Assembly: GCA_947630815.1 (NCBI GenBank)
Contig: CANRJD010000007.1
Span: forward strand, 1 to 40,159
Direction of reading: 5' to 3'
DNA length: 40,159 nt
DNA from: an uncultured Akkermansia sp.
GTDB lineage: Bacteria > Verrucomicrobiota > Verrucomicrobiia > Verrucomicrobiales > Akkermansiaceae
Shown in pieces: positions 25,601 through 34,151 of this stretch. A program made the translations under genes and the position numbers. The first letter of the stretch is position 1; each line of letters opens with the position of its first letter. Under the pieces are notes generated by a model, which made no database searches, was not told the DNA's origin, and saw nothing but the letters and a program-made list of their open reading frames with translations.

Positions 25601-26354
25601 CGTGGCTGACTGGAGTATTCTACTGCGTGTCTTCGGACTGCAAGAAGCCTGGAATCCCGCCCGTCGCGCCCTGCATGCCGACGCCGATCCCCAGCAGGCA
25701 GAGCAGGTGAAAGAACTACTGACTGACGCCCGCGCTCTGCTGCGCACTGCCGAAGAGAAGCAACTTTTGCACGCCCGCGGCTGCTTCGGCATCTGGCGCG
25801 CCAACAGCACGGGAGATGATGATATTCAGATCGTTGGAAGTCGCTATCTGCTGCATACCATGCGCTGCCAGCAAATGAGCGACAAGCCGCGTCTCGCCCT
25901 GGCCGATTTTGTGCCGCCTGAGCCGTACGAGGGTTACGTAGGCGCCATGCAGGTGAGTATCCTCGGTGCTGAGCGATGGGGAGCGCAGTTGGATGAGCAA
26001 GGGGATACATACTCTTCCCTGTTGGTACGCGCGCTTGCCAATGTGCTGGCGGAGGCCATGGCGGAAAACGTCCACCGTATCGCTGACAGCGTGTGGCCAA
26101 CGGATGGGGTGCAGAGCATCCGACCCGCCTGCGGCTACCCCAGCCAGCCGGATCATGCAGAAAAGCGCACGGTATTCGCGCTGCTGGATGCACCAATGCG
26201 CACGGGCGTCACGCTCACGGAATCTTTCATGATGCAGCCGCAAGCCTCTGTTTGCGCTCTTATTTTCCACCACCCGGAGGCGCGCTACTTCGCCGTTGGT
26301 CCCATTGGAGATGACCAGCGAGCCGACTACGAGAAGAGGTCCCATCCGTCCTAA
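22644..26354 (+). CDS. metH: Cobalamin-dependent methionine synthase
   Basis: A 1236-residue four-module enzyme that transfers a methyl group from methyltetrahydrofolate to homocysteine through B12. The homocysteine module (1-340) has zinc ligands in GINCALG (about 268) and [11 protein letters not shown] (about 331). The pterin module (about 355-640) has [14 protein letters not shown] and IDSSKWEV. The B12 module (about 680-900) has the His ligand in [14 protein letters not shown] (about 785). The activation module (about 930-1236) has the SAM-binding [12 protein letters not shown] (about 1160). The protein ends ...[13 protein letters not shown]. Homologues usually continue about 20 residues further (in E. 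coli ...DYARRKGMS...GYDAD). The SHPS and stop are encoded by the CATCCGTCCTAAG repeat tag, so the C-terminal tail seems to have been replaced. Confidence 0.95.
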   Translation: MSRTEQLRDLLRERILILDGAMGTMVQKHRLTEEDYRGASFADTKRYPHDLRNNNDVLVLTQPQIIAGIHRDYLQAGADIITTCTFASTCIGQHEFFHTAPPGPRDRAYFDGVLEDEALAELVRQMNGAACQLARAAADEAQERDGRPRFVAGSIGPLSVTASLSPDVNDPGFRAVHFHQLRRAYREQVKALVEGGVDMLLLETIFDTLNAKACLFAIDELREETNAELPPVVISFTVTDRAGRTLSGQTVEAFWNSVRHTQPLAVGINCALGADLMLPFARELSALADCAVSMYPNAGMPDPLAPGGYEHTAEHMAGILREYAQEGLLNIVGGCCGTTPEYIRAIREAVQDFPPRTPAAHAPAGQMRLAGLESYNHDRTRNTLFVGERCNVAGSPKFARLIREGQYEEALSIARKQVENGATVLDFCFDDGMLDGPEVMKKFLNLVAAEPDIARVPFMIDSSKWEVIEAGLSCMQGKGIVNSISLKNGEEEFLRRARLIRRYGAAVVIMGFDERGQATSVEDRVRIASRAHKLLTECVGFPEEDIIFDPNVLTVGTGIAEHANYARDFFVAAAEIHRLFPACHISGGISNVSFAFRGINPVREAMHSAFLYHAQKGGLDVCIVNAGMLDVYDDIPKERLELVEDVLLNRREDATERLTDYAHRIAAQKEQKHEQSAADAAAWREWTVQRRLAHALVKGITDFIDTDTLEAMQACGSALAVIEGPLMEGMKQVGEQFGAGKMFLPQVVKSARVMKKSVGVLTPFIEQDKAGASAVGTVVLATVKGDVHDIGKNIVGVVLACNGFRVVDLGVMVPCEQILEAVQREKADLVALSGLITPSLEEMGHVASELEKAGQSVPLLVGGATTSPLHTALKLAPLYPHGVVVHTADASTVAPVAASLIGQGRTAVLTAIRRQQEELRTSYTEQGKKPLMPLTRARAAALKTDWANTRIPEPQRTGVFTAGVPCGCACCTPRLDYDINWEELESVADWSILLRVFGLQEAWNPARRALHADADPQQAEQVKELLTDARALLRTAEEKQLLHARGCFGIWRANSTGDDDIQIVGSRYLLHTMRCQQMSDKPRLALADFVPPEPYEGYVGAMQVSILGAERWGAQLDEQGDTYSSLLVRALANVLAEAMAENVHRIADSVWPTDGVQSIRPACGYPSQPDHAEKRTVFALLDAPMRTGVTLTESFMMQPQASVCALIFHHPEARYFAVGPIGDDQRADYEKRSHPS

Positions 26355-26820
26355 GAAAAAAACGCGACCCATTTACGATCTAATTCATTTACGATTTATG
26401 ATTTACGATTTACGATTTGAAAAGTTCGCGCGCTTTGCGCGGGGCGCGGAGGCAGTGTGGTGGCGAGGCGTCAACGGAAGTAATCCCGACAAGATATAAG
26501 ACCATTAACGACTCGGCATAGCAGGGAACCCAGCATAGCGTAACAGCAAATGCTTTCCTCCTATCAACGCATCTCCATTTCAAGAATTCCGTTACGCACC
26601 GGCTCGGCAATCTCGCGCACAACGCGCTAGCATTCGAATCGTACATAGGCGGCATCTTGCCGCCTCCCGCCCCTTTGTAACCACGTCGGCGCACGGTTTC
26701 GCGACATCCCGCTCGCACTTGCTCTGCCAAATCCCGCGCAACGCGCGCGAACATCGCAATCGTACATCGTACCTCGTACATCGTACATAGGCAACCGCAT
26801 TTTCTAATGCGGTTGCCTTG
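26343..26820. repeat. Mosaic repeat block between metH and pheA
   Basis: It opens with the tag CATCCGTCCTAAGAAAAAAA (26343 on), which makes the metH stop, then TTTACGATCTAATTC, a triple ATTTACGATTTATG run and the G/C-rich hairpin GCGCGCTTTGCGCG (to 26460). A unique stretch follows (26462-26620). Then come GGCGGCATCTTGCCGCC (about 26648), the G/C-rich unit in reverse (26663-26755), a run of CGTACATCGTAC copies, and the hairpin GGCAACCGCATT/AATGCGGTTGCC (26790-26817). Confidence 0.75.
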
Positions 26821-26825
26821 TCCTC

Positions 26826-26855
26826 TTGCCAAGACAGGGCAATGTATGGTAAAAT
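26826..26855 (+). promoter_or_regulatory. Promoter of pheA, near-leaderless layout
   Basis: TTGCCA (26826-26831), an 18-nt spacer, and TAAAAT (26850-26855). The -10 box ends 8 nt before the ATG at 26864, so the predicted transcript starts at or within 1-3 nt of the start codon. No Shine-Dalgarno site is present. Confidence 0.65.
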
Positions 26856-26863
26856 GAACGCGC

Positions 26864-27934
26864 ATGGATGAGATAGAACAGTTGCGCGGACAAATCGACC
26901 GAGTGGATGCTTCCATCGTCGAGTTGCTCAAAGAGCGTATGCAATACGTGCACCGCGTGGGGGAAATTAAGGCTACCGATGGGAGTAACCTTTTTGTGCC
27001 GGAGCGTGAAAGCGCCCAGCGAGAAAAGCTGGCGCGACTCAATGCGGGCGTGCTGCCGGATGAGGCTCTGCTGCGCATCTATCGCCAGATCATCAGTTGT
27101 GGCTACTTACTGGAAGGCGGGTTGCGCGTGGGCTATTTGGGGCCGGAAGGCACATGGAGTCACCAAGCGGCGCTTGCGCGCTTTGGAGAAAGTGTGACTC
27201 TGCTGCCACTCCCCTCATTTTCGCATTTATTTGACGCTGCAGAACGCGGCGAGGTGGACTATGCGGTGGCTCCCATTGAGAACAATACCGCGGGTTTTGT
27301 GACGCAGACAATGGATCTGCTTATGGACAGCGCCGACCTGCGCATCTGCGCACAGCACATGCAGGGCGTGCAGAATTGTCTGCTGGCAAATTGCGAAAGG
27401 GAGGAAATACGTACGATCTACTCGCACCCACAGGTTCTCGGGCAGTGCAGACTGTGGTTGCAGCAAAATTTCCCGAACGCAGAGCAGATCTCTTCTGCCT
27501 CAACCGCTGCCGCAGCCAAATTGGCAAACGCTGAAGCCGCCAAGGGCGTCGCAGCGCTGGGAAGTCGTCTCGTCGGTGAGATTAATAACCTGCGCGTCCT
27601 GGAGGCCAATATTCAAGACAACGTCACCAACACGACGCGTTTCGCGGTGATTGGCAGACAACACACCCGCCCCACCGGCAAGGACCGCACCACTATCTGC
27701 TTCGGCGTGCCGCACGTACCGGGGTCGCTGGCGGATGTGTTGCTACGCTTCAAAGAACATGGCATCAATATCTACTGCATCGATTCGCGACCGGCACGGC
27801 ACATGTCGTGGGAATACCTGTTCTATATCGATGTGGAGGGGCATGAAGCGGCTGAGCCGTTGCAGGGGTGCCTGGACGAATTGAGGCACGGAAGCCCCAT
27901 GGTGAAAGTGCTAGGCTCATACCCGGAATTATAA
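26864..27934 (+). CDS. pheA: Bifunctional chorismate mutase/prephenate dehydratase
   Basis: A 356-residue enzyme of phenylalanine synthesis. The N-terminal AroQ-type chorismate mutase (about 1-85) begins MDEIEQLRGQIDRVDASIVE and has the helix with RVGEIK. The prephenate dehydratase domain (about 90-265) has RVGYLGPEGTWSHQAA, DYAVAPIENNTAGFV and the catalytic-region motif NVTNTTRFAVIG. The C-terminal ACT domain (about 280-350) has PGSLADVLLRFKEHGIN and DSRPARHMSWEY, where the usual ESRP of the phenylalanine site is DSRP. It heads the tight run pheA-holB-yicC-gmk. Confidence 0.95.
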   Translation: MDEIEQLRGQIDRVDASIVELLKERMQYVHRVGEIKATDGSNLFVPERESAQREKLARLNAGVLPDEALLRIYRQIISCGYLLEGGLRVGYLGPEGTWSHQAALARFGESVTLLPLPSFSHLFDAAERGEVDYAVAPIENNTAGFVTQTMDLLMDSADLRICAQHMQGVQNCLLANCEREEIRTIYSHPQVLGQCRLWLQQNFPNAEQISSASTAAAAKLANAEAAKGVAALGSRLVGEINNLRVLEANIQDNVTNTTRFAVIGRQHTRPTGKDRTTICFGVPHVPGSLADVLLRFKEHGINIYCIDSRPARHMSWEYLFYIDVEGHEAAEPLQGCLDELRHGSPMVKVLGSYPEL

Positions 27935-27938
27935 CGCC

Positions 27939-28916
27939 ATGCCTTTCACAACGAACCAGGCATTCGAACTACTGAAGCACGCTCACGCCAGCGGACGCAT
28001 GCCCCACGCGTTGCTTGTCACCGGCGCTCCGGAATGCGGCACAAACCGCTTGGCCCTTCAGCTCGCTGACTTACTGTGCGATGCCAAAGCGGACAGCTTG
28101 GAAAACCTGATGCACCCAAACTGCCGTGTAATTCGTCCCGGCTCCAAAATTCGCACCATCACCATCAATGCCATCCGCAGCGTGGAGCCCTTTCTCACCC
28201 TCTGCCTGCCGGAGGGCGAAACAAAACTCGTCATCGTTTGCGAAGCTGATCGTCTGTCGGATGACTCTGCCAATTCCTTTCTGAAAACGCTGGAGGAGCC
28301 GCCACCTCAGACGTTGATCGTGCTCATTACTGAAATGCCGAGCAAACTGCTGCCTACCATCCGCTCTCGCTGCATTCGCTTGGATATTGCTGATTCCTCT
28401 ATGGAAGAGCACATCAACGAGGCTCAAAAGCGCTTCCTGCCTGCCGTGCGTGCAGCTCTCGCGAATTTGGGGTCGGATGTGGCAGCTCTCGCACTTCGAT
28501 ATGATTTTCAAGAACTTTTAGCACGTGAGCGCGAAGAAATATCGGATCGCATCACTTCCGCCGTCAAGGCAGAGGCGAAAAGTATCTCTGAGGGTACGGA
28601 TATACGCGATTGGGAAGCCCAGCAGAAGGACACCACAGCAGCCGCGATTGAAACCGAATATCTGGCGCGTCGTACGCAGATGCTGGAGCTTCTCACGCTC
28701 TGCTTTGGGCAAGCGGTTCTTGTCGCTTCGCATGCGCCGGATGTAAAACCGATAACCCCGGAAATTGAAACGGTGGCGCAGAAGTTTCCCGTGGCGAATC
28801 TGATCGCGCGCATGCACTCGGTGGATGACCTTCGGAAAGATCTCAATTACAATGTCCAAGAAGCCCTCACTCTCGATGCTCGCTTTACTCAAATAATCGG
28901 CTCTTCTCCCTTATGA
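27939..28916 (+). CDS. holB: DNA polymerase III delta' subunit
   Basis: A 325-residue clamp-loader AAA+ protein. The P-loop is degenerate (VTGAPECGTNRLALQLADLL), as is usual for delta', which does not hydrolyse ATP. Sensor regions follow: LVIVCEADRLSDDSANSFLK, LEEPPPQTLIVLIT and the SRC arginine-finger motif in TIRSRCIRLDI (about 145-155). The four-cysteine zinc motif of many delta'/gamma proteins is not complete (only LLCDAK and HPNCRVI). It starts 4 nt after pheA and overlaps yicC by ATGA. Confidence 0.85.
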   Translation: MPFTTNQAFELLKHAHASGRMPHALLVTGAPECGTNRLALQLADLLCDAKADSLENLMHPNCRVIRPGSKIRTITINAIRSVEPFLTLCLPEGETKLVIVCEADRLSDDSANSFLKTLEEPPPQTLIVLITEMPSKLLPTIRSRCIRLDIADSSMEEHINEAQKRFLPAVRAALANLGSDVAALALRYDFQELLAREREEISDRITSAVKAEAKSISEGTDIRDWEAQQKDTTAAAIETEYLARRTQMLELLTLCFGQAVLVASHAPDVKPITPEIETVAQKFPVANLIARMHSVDDLRKDLNYNVQEALTLDARFTQIIGSSPL

Positions 28917-29797
28917 ACAGCATGACCGGATTCGGGGCGGCCTCCGTCCCTTTTTGTGGCGCGTCCCTGCGCGTGGAAATCAGTGGTATTAACCGTAAAC
29001 AACTCGAATGCGCCATCAATCTGCCTCATCCTTGGGCTGAATTGGAACCGTATGTGCGCAGCTTTGTCGCCAAAAAAGTTTCACGCGGTCGCTTGAATAT
29101 CTACGTTTCATCTCAATCATCCGACGATTCAGGCAAGGGATTTTTTCACCTTCATCTAAAAAAGCTCAACATTCTCAATGAACGATTGAAAGAAGTGAGC
29201 GCGGTCTGCGGTCGAGAAGTGGAACTTTCCGTGGACACTCTCTTGAGGCTGGGAGTACTCACGGATTCCGTGGAGGAAGAAACAACTCCGGAGCAGGTGT
29301 GGAGGGAGGCGCTGTGCCCCGCCCTTCAACAAGCAATGGAGCAGTTTTTGGCAATGCGGGCGCAGGAGGGCAAGAATCTGGCGACGGACATGCTCATTCG
29401 CACGGAGAAACTGCGCACACTCCGCACACAGATGATAGGAGCGGCAGCAACCGTGCCGGCTCACTACCGAGAGACGCTCCTACGCCGCCTCAAGGATCAA
29501 GGTCTTGTACTCGAAGAGCCGGACGAACGTCTGACAAAGGAATTGGCTCTGTTTGCCGACAAATGTGACGTGAGCGAAGAAATGACGCGCCTCAAGTCCC
29601 ATCTCCAACAATTCGAAGCGTTCATTTCCAGTGCGGATGAGGCTGTGGGAAGACCGCTGGATTTTCTTTGTCAAGAGATTTTCCGGGAGCTGAACACCAC
29701 CGGCTCCAAAGCAAACAGCGCTGAGCTTGCTCAGCTTGTCGTCACGGCAAAAACTGAACTCGAAAAAATACGCGAACAAGTCCAAAATGTCGAATAA
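28913..29797 (+). CDS. yicC: YicC family endoribonuclease
   Basis: A 294-residue protein beginning MNSMTGFGAASVPFCGASLR, the hallmark N-terminus of the family, with the conserved ISGINRKQLECAINLP and SRGRLNIYV. The C-terminal part has DKCDVSEEMTRLKSHLQQFE and GRPLDFLCQEIFRELNTTGS, also hallmarks. The E. coli homologue is a MgsR/RyhB-related endoribonuclease. Here it overlaps both neighbours (holB and gmk); the yicC-gmk pairing is common in bacteria. Confidence 0.93.
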   Translation: MNSMTGFGAASVPFCGASLRVEISGINRKQLECAINLPHPWAELEPYVRSFVAKKVSRGRLNIYVSSQSSDDSGKGFFHLHLKKLNILNERLKEVSAVCGREVELSVDTLLRLGVLTDSVEEETTPEQVWREALCPALQQAMEQFLAMRAQEGKNLATDMLIRTEKLRTLRTQMIGAAATVPAHYRETLLRRLKDQGLVLEEPDERLTKELALFADKCDVSEEMTRLKSHLQQFEAFISSADEAVGRPLDFLCQEIFRELNTTGSKANSAELAQLVVTAKTELEKIREQVQNVE

Positions 29798-30401
29798 AAC
29801 TCTTGGTTCACTGCTGATTGTGTCCGGCCCAAGCGGATCGGGCAAAACAACCCTCTGCCGCCGAGCAGAAGCGGATGGGCTCGCAGCCTATTCGATCTCC
29901 TGCACCACACGAGCTCCCCGCAATGGAGAAATCGATGGAAAAGATTATTATTTCCTGACACAAAGTGATTTCGATGCAAAGGTGGCTTCCGGAGAATTCT
30001 TGGAACACGCCTGCGTGCATGGCAACAGCTACGGCACTCTGCTCAGCGAGGTTATCCGACACTTGGAACAGGGGAAAAATGTCGTTATGGATATTGATGT
30101 TCAAGGCGCCGCATCTATTCGCTCCTGCCAAAATCCCATTATCCGCCGCACGTATGCGGATGTGTATATTTACCTACCGCGCGCCGAGGTAGAGGCACGT
30201 TTGCGTGGGCGTTCCACCGACAGTGAAGACACCATTCGTCTGCGCCTGCATAACGCTGACATCGAGGATGCTCGACGCACTGAGTATCAATTCATCCTTC
30301 CTTCTGCCTCCCGCGAACACGACTACACTCTCTTCAAGACACTCCTCAGTGCTCTTTCGCTCCGCACCACGCTGCGCTGCGATTCAATTCGCCAATCGTA
30401 A
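29787..30401 (+). CDS. gmk: Guanylate kinase
   Basis: A 204-residue enzyme that phosphorylates GMP to GDP. It has the P-loop IVSGPSGSGKTTLCRR, the GMP-binding SCTTRAPRNGEIDGKDYYF and GEFLEHACVHGNSYGT, and NVVMDIDVQGAASIR. ATG 29787, 11 nt inside the yicC end, is chosen because the P-loop then sits at the normal distance; upstream in-frame codons are yicC shadow. It is the last gene of the run; a repeat block starts 17 nt after it. Confidence 0.95.
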   Translation: MSNKTLGSLLIVSGPSGSGKTTLCRRAEADGLAAYSISCTTRAPRNGEIDGKDYYFLTQSDFDAKVASGEFLEHACVHGNSYGTLLSEVIRHLEQGKNVVMDIDVQGAASIRSCQNPIIRRTYADVYIYLPRAEVEARLRGRSTDSEDTIRLRLHNADIEDARRTEYQFILPSASREHDYTLFKTLLSALSLRTTLRCDSIRQS

Positions 30402-30418
30402 GCGATAGCTGACTCCTA

Positions 30419-30700
30419 GGGCAAACGCATTTGAGAGAAATTCATCAACGGAGCAAATGCCCTTATTGACCGATACCATCGTTTACACGTATCAAAAATT
30501 CTCGTGCAACGCGCGCGGATTTTGCAAGTTGACTCACCGGCACCACCCTGCCGGTTCGCCCCTGCGGGGCAGCGCATCCGCGCTGTCCATACGCACTTAC
30601 CGCCGCTAACGCGTGCGCCCTCATCGGGGCCGTCGTGCGTGTTGTACATCGTACATCCAACATCGTACATAGGCGCCGCCAGGCGCCACAGGCGCTCGCG
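30419..30700 (-). repeat. Inverted copy of the 255-bp repeat unit, plus hairpin
   Basis: 30419-30673 is the near-exact reverse complement of 22355-22609, and the two copies have the same length. Internal stems and the CCTATGTACGATG end are kept. The CATAGG end is followed by the GGCGCCGCCAGGCGCC palindrome-rich stretch (30672-30695). From 30700 to 30849 I see no gene and no further repeat. Confidence 0.8.
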
Positions 30701-30849
30701 GAGAAAAGTATGTCAGAAAACGTCGCAATTTGATGCTTCCATATCGATATTGTTGATTATCTGATCTTAAGGATTCTTCAAACCTTTATTTCCACACTTT
30801 CGGCGAATCGAATGAAGGCTCTGGTATGCGCTAAGAACAACAAATAAGC

Positions 30850-30878
30850 TTGACGCGTAGGGAATTCGCGCATAGAAT
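30850..30878 (+). promoter_or_regulatory. Promoter of the TPR gene, leaderless layout
   Basis: TTGACG (30850-30855), a 17-nt spacer, and TAGAAT (30873-30878). Six bases (ACGGCC) separate the -10 box from the ATG at 30885, which is where transcription should begin. No ribosome site is present. Confidence 0.75.
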
Positions 30879-30884
30879 ACGGCC

Positions 30885-31940
30885 ATGCAAAGAGCGCATA
30901 TTAAGACCTTCATGCACGCGGCGGGCATTCTGCCGCTGACGTTCTGCTGTGCAGCAGCCCTCGATTCCTGCAAAGATGAAGCAGCCAAGCAACCAGAGGC
31001 AACGGCTTCGACTACGGCCTCGGCTTCGACTACGGTTGCGGTTGCCCCTGCAGCCAATGACGATGTTCACGCCAAGCAGCTCATCGACTACATGATTTTC
31101 GAAGTAGGCAGTTCCCTGAGCCGGGAAGCCGACAAGCCTATGTGGCGCGAATTGGTGCGCGATATGCGCAATCAAGTGGAAGCCTACTACAACGCCCTGC
31201 GTTCCACCAATGAGGATCCCGAACGCTTGGTGCGCATTGGTCTCTTCTTGGCTGATGGTGCCCGCCATCTTTCTGCTTTCCAAAAAGCCTATGACATCTA
31301 CACTGCTACGCTTAAGGACTGGGATGCCCTGCCGGAAAACACACGAAACGGCGTGAACGGTCAGAGACTGCGCAGCTTCCTGGTAAATGGACTTGCCTCT
31401 TGCCTCATGCAGCAGCGTAAGATGACGGATGCGCTTCCGTATTATGAAGAAGCGTTGAAGCTGGATAAGGCTCGCTACAAACAGCTCGCCCCGGAAGAGG
31501 GCAAGCCCTTGCCCACCGCTGAAAATATGGGTCAAGATTTGGAAAACGCTGCCGAAGATTTGCTGGTCTCCTACCGCTGCTTAGCAGAATGCCAGCTCTT
31601 TGCGGATGACCCGGAGCAGGCACGCGAGACGCTGCAAACCGGACAAAAAGTAGCGTTGGATATGAAAAACCTTTCGACGGGCATTACTTTCGAGTTTGTT
31701 CACCTGCTTTCCACGTTGGGAACTTTGGAGAGCCGCGTTGGCCAGCCGAGGAAAGCCCTTGCTGCCTGGTTGCAAGCGGCAGGACTCGCCGATCAGCTGC
31801 GCAAGAGCTCCTCTTCTCCGGCTGACAAGGCGAAAGCCGTCACGCTCCTTCGCGAACTCACTCCCCCCATCAAGGCGGTTCAGACTCAGCTGCAAAGCCA
31901 GCAGCAGGAGGCTTCGCAGGAGCAGCCCGCGCAACAGTAA
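30885..31940 (+). CDS. Exported tetratricopeptide-like protein, probable lipoprotein
   Basis: A 351-residue protein. The N-terminus (HIKTFMHAAGILPLTFCCAA) is a signal peptide. LDSC near residue 27-30 could be a lipobox, though Asp at -2 is unusual. A low-complexity Ala/Thr/Ser linker follows (about 36-60, TTASASTTVAVAPAAN). The rest is helical with TPR-like pairs, for example FQKAYDIYTATLKDWDALPE, ALPYYEEALKLDKARYKQLA, ECQLFADDPEQARETLQ and RKALAAWLQAAGLAD, and it ends in a Gln-rich tail. TPR proteins scaffold complexes; the partner is unknown. nspC follows at 33 nt and may share the transcript. Confidence 0.75.
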   Translation: MQRAHIKTFMHAAGILPLTFCCAAALDSCKDEAAKQPEATASTTASASTTVAVAPAANDDVHAKQLIDYMIFEVGSSLSREADKPMWRELVRDMRNQVEAYYNALRSTNEDPERLVRIGLFLADGARHLSAFQKAYDIYTATLKDWDALPENTRNGVNGQRLRSFLVNGLASCLMQQRKMTDALPYYEEALKLDKARYKQLAPEEGKPLPTAENMGQDLENAAEDLLVSYRCLAECQLFADDPEQARETLQTGQKVALDMKNLSTGITFEFVHLLSTLGTLESRVGQPRKALAAWLQAAGLADQLRKSSSSPADKAKAVTLLRELTPPIKAVQTQLQSQQQEASQEQPAQQ

Positions 31941-31973
31941 GGCTCAGTTCCTTCTTCCTCTCTGCGCATACCC

Positions 31974-33185
31974 ATGGCAGAGTTTCTCCTATCCGTCCCC
32001 GCGCTGGAACGCAATGCGCGTATCCTGCGGGAGACGGCTGATGCGGCCGGGGCGAAAGTCCTTATCGCGCTGAAGGCCTTTGCCACCACATCTGCCCTGC
32101 ACTACGTGAGTGCGTACGCAGATGGCGCGTGCGCTTCGGGACTCTATGAGGCGCAGCTGGCAGCAGAGCACCTGGGCAAGCACATTGCGGTGTATTCCCC
32201 CGCGTACTCGCAAGCTGACCTGATCGAGCTGCTTGCTTTTGCCCACCATATCGATTTCAATAGCCTCTCTCAATGGGAACGCTACCGTGCGCTCTGTACA
32301 CAGCACCCCCGCGCACGGAATGGCGAGCTGCAATTCGGTCTGCGCATCAATCCCTGCTATTCCACGGGTCACACCCCGCTCTACGACCCCTGTGCACCGG
32401 GTTCCCGTCTCGGTGTACCCATCTCTGAGCTGACTGATTGTACGCCACAGCGTCTCACGGGTATCAGTGGGTTGCACTTGCACACCCTTTGCGAGCAGTA
32501 CACGCCACCTCTTATCTCCACCGTTGCCGCACTGGAGGAGCAAGCGGCTCCTCTTCTCGCCTCCTCTGCCATTCGCTACTTGAACTTGGGCGGCGGGCAC
32601 TGGATTACTAAGCCGGATTATGACCGCGCCGCGCTTGTGGAGCTTATTTTGCGCCTGCGTCAACAATACGGCGTCCAAGTCTATTTGGAACCCGGAGAGG
32701 CTTGGTGCATCCACACCGGGGTACTGCGCTCACAGGTGCTGGATATTTTTGAGGCCGCGGGACATTGCCATGCCATTCTCGACGTGAGCGTATCTGCCCA
32801 TATGCCGGACGTGTTGGAAATGCCTTACCGACCGTCTGTATTCTGTACCGTGCCGACTGCCTCCGATGCCTCACAGCAGCAACCGGCTGTCTGCTTGCCA
32901 GGAGAGTTCTACCACGCCTCCGGTGCAGCGGGAGAATTACCGCACACTTATCGTCTGGGCGCCCCCACTTGTCTGGCGGGCGATGTGTTGGGCGATTTTT
33001 CCTTCCCGCGAGCGTTGAACATCGGTGATACTATTATCTTGGATGACATGGCTCACTACACCATCGTGAAAACGACTCACTTCAACGGTGTTCCTCACCC
33101 GGATATTGCCCTGCTGCTACCGGATAACTCTATTCGCACCGTGCGCCGGTTCTCTTTCCGCGACTTTGCCGACCGCTTGGGATAA
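31974..33185 (+). CDS. nspC: Carboxynorspermidine/carboxyspermidine decarboxylase
   Basis: A 403-residue PLP enzyme with the alanine-racemase-like barrel used in (nor)spermidine synthesis by the carboxyspermidine route. The PLP lysine is in LIALKAFAT (about residue 33); LRINPCYSTGH, SRLGVP, ISGLHLHTLCEQ, YLNLGGGHWIT and the phosphate-binding EPGEAW follow. The C-terminal sheet has GDVLGDFSFP and DDMAHYTIVKTTHFNGV. The usual upstream partner, carboxyspermidine dehydrogenase, is not in this window. Length is normal and the C-terminus is intact, ending 24 nt before a repeat tag. Confidence 0.93.
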   Translation: MAEFLLSVPALERNARILRETADAAGAKVLIALKAFATTSALHYVSAYADGACASGLYEAQLAAEHLGKHIAVYSPAYSQADLIELLAFAHHIDFNSLSQWERYRALCTQHPRARNGELQFGLRINPCYSTGHTPLYDPCAPGSRLGVPISELTDCTPQRLTGISGLHLHTLCEQYTPPLISTVAALEEQAAPLLASSAIRYLNLGGGHWITKPDYDRAALVELILRLRQQYGVQVYLEPGEAWCIHTGVLRSQVLDIFEAAGHCHAILDVSVSAHMPDVLEMPYRPSVFCTVPTASDASQQQPAVCLPGEFYHASGAAGELPHTYRLGAPTCLAGDVLGDFSFPRALNIGDTIILDDMAHYTIVKTTHFNGVPHPDIALLLPDNSIRTVRRFSFRDFADRLG

Positions 33186-33204
33186 TGCGCCGACTCGTGC
33201 AGGA

Positions 33205-33824
33205 GTCCACATCCGTCCCAAGAAAAAACGCGACCCATTGCCTATGTACGATGTACAACACGCACGACGGCCCCAGGCGGCCGCGGAGCGACTGCCTATG
33301 TACGATGTACGATTTGCAAATAATGCGCAGCAGAGCTGCGGGCGGCGAGTAACCAGCGCGGATGCGCTGCCCGAAGGGCAAACCGGCAGGGTGGTGCCGG
33401 TGAGTCAACTTTCGATGTACGATTGCGATGTTCGCGCGCTTTGCACGAGAATTTTTGATTCGTGGAAACAATGGTATCAGTCAATAAGAGCATTTTCTCC
33501 GTTGATGAACTCCTCTCAAATGCGCTTGCCCCACACGTGTTCCAATAAAGTCTTCTCTGGGCTCATTCAACCCATTTCTTCACGAGAGGAATGCGAGATA
33601 CACCACTTGCCTCCGCGCAACGCGCACATTCTTCCCAAATTGTACATCGACCGTCGTACATCGTACTTAGGCGGCATTTTGCCGCCTACGGCTCGGCAAT
33701 CTCGCGCGTAGCGCGCTAGCATTCAAATCGTACATCGTACATCGTACCTCGTACATAGGCAGCAGACTGCGGTTGCTGCATTACCATTGGGGGCGCTTTT
33801 TCTTGGGACGAATGTGGTCCAGCG
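33205..33824. repeat. Large mosaic repeat block after nspC
   Basis: It starts with the tag CACATCCGTCCCAAGAAAAA (about 33209), then CCTATGTACGATG (33241). A partial 255-bp unit follows; it is interrupted at about 33275-33345 by a second CTATGTACGATG/TTTGCAAA unit with CGCAGCAGAGCTGCG, and runs on to about 33533. A unique piece (33535-33650) is followed by GGCGGCATTTTGCCGCC (about 33671), the CGTACATCGTAC run (33729-33757), and an inverted tag at about 33795-33812. Open frames across this block read only through repeats. Confidence 0.75.
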
Positions 33825-33992
33825 TTAGTCTGCTGCTTGACTTTCTCGGGAGCATTCTCGTTGATTTAGGTAAAAATGGAGAGCAAGTTTAATGGCAGAT
33901 GTGCGATCAATATTGCGTTCTATGGCGAACTTTTCCAATCGCGCGAATAAATCTTGCCTGCATCGGAATGTAATCATGAGTAAGTTGGGCAT
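33825..33992 (-). CDS. Small ribbon-helix-helix DNA-binding protein
   Basis: A 55-residue protein starting MPNLLMITFRCRQDLFARLE. A short N-terminal strand (LLMITFRC) precedes two helices, DLFARLEKFAIERN and RTSAIKLALHFYLNQ, the ribbon-helix-helix (CopG/MetJ-like) layout. ATG 33992 is chosen because AGGTAG lies just upstream; a TTG at 34031 is the alternative. It could be an antitoxin or autoregulator, but no toxin gene is adjacent. Its last codons (GCAGCAGACT then AA) have a perfect inverted copy at 33758-33767 beside the repeat tail. Confidence 0.6.
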   Translation of the reverse strand: MPNLLMITFRCRQDLFARLEKFAIERNIDRTSAIKLALHFYLNQRECSRESQAAD

Positions 33993-34027
33993 AACACTAC
34001 CTAGCTTGCCACATCTGCGCAAGTAAT

Positions 34028-34141
34028 TCAAGAAGAGTTAGCTTGACTCACCTCCTCCAGCATCGGAGCCTCGCCTGCAAAGAAAAGGATGCATGGGAAA
34101 TCCCGTGCATCCGATACGATCTGCGGAGTCACCTCCGCCAA
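34028..34141 (-). CDS. Candidate small ORF, 37 codons, TTG start
   Basis: TTG at 34141 has GAGGAG 6 nt upstream. The product starts (M)AEVTPQIVSDARDFPCILF and ends EEVSQANSS. The stop TGA overlaps the alternative TTG start of the ribbon-helix-helix gene. I recognise no family. It may be a real leader-type ORF or a piece of a decayed gene. Confidence 0.25.
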   Translation of the reverse strand: MAEVTPQIVSDARDFPCILFFAGEAPMLEEVSQANSS

Positions 34142-34151
34142 AGCTATCTCC

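Noticed and set aside
33088..33711. 207-codon plus-strand frame after nspC
   Set aside because: It overlaps the end of nspC in another frame and then reads through intergenic repeats.
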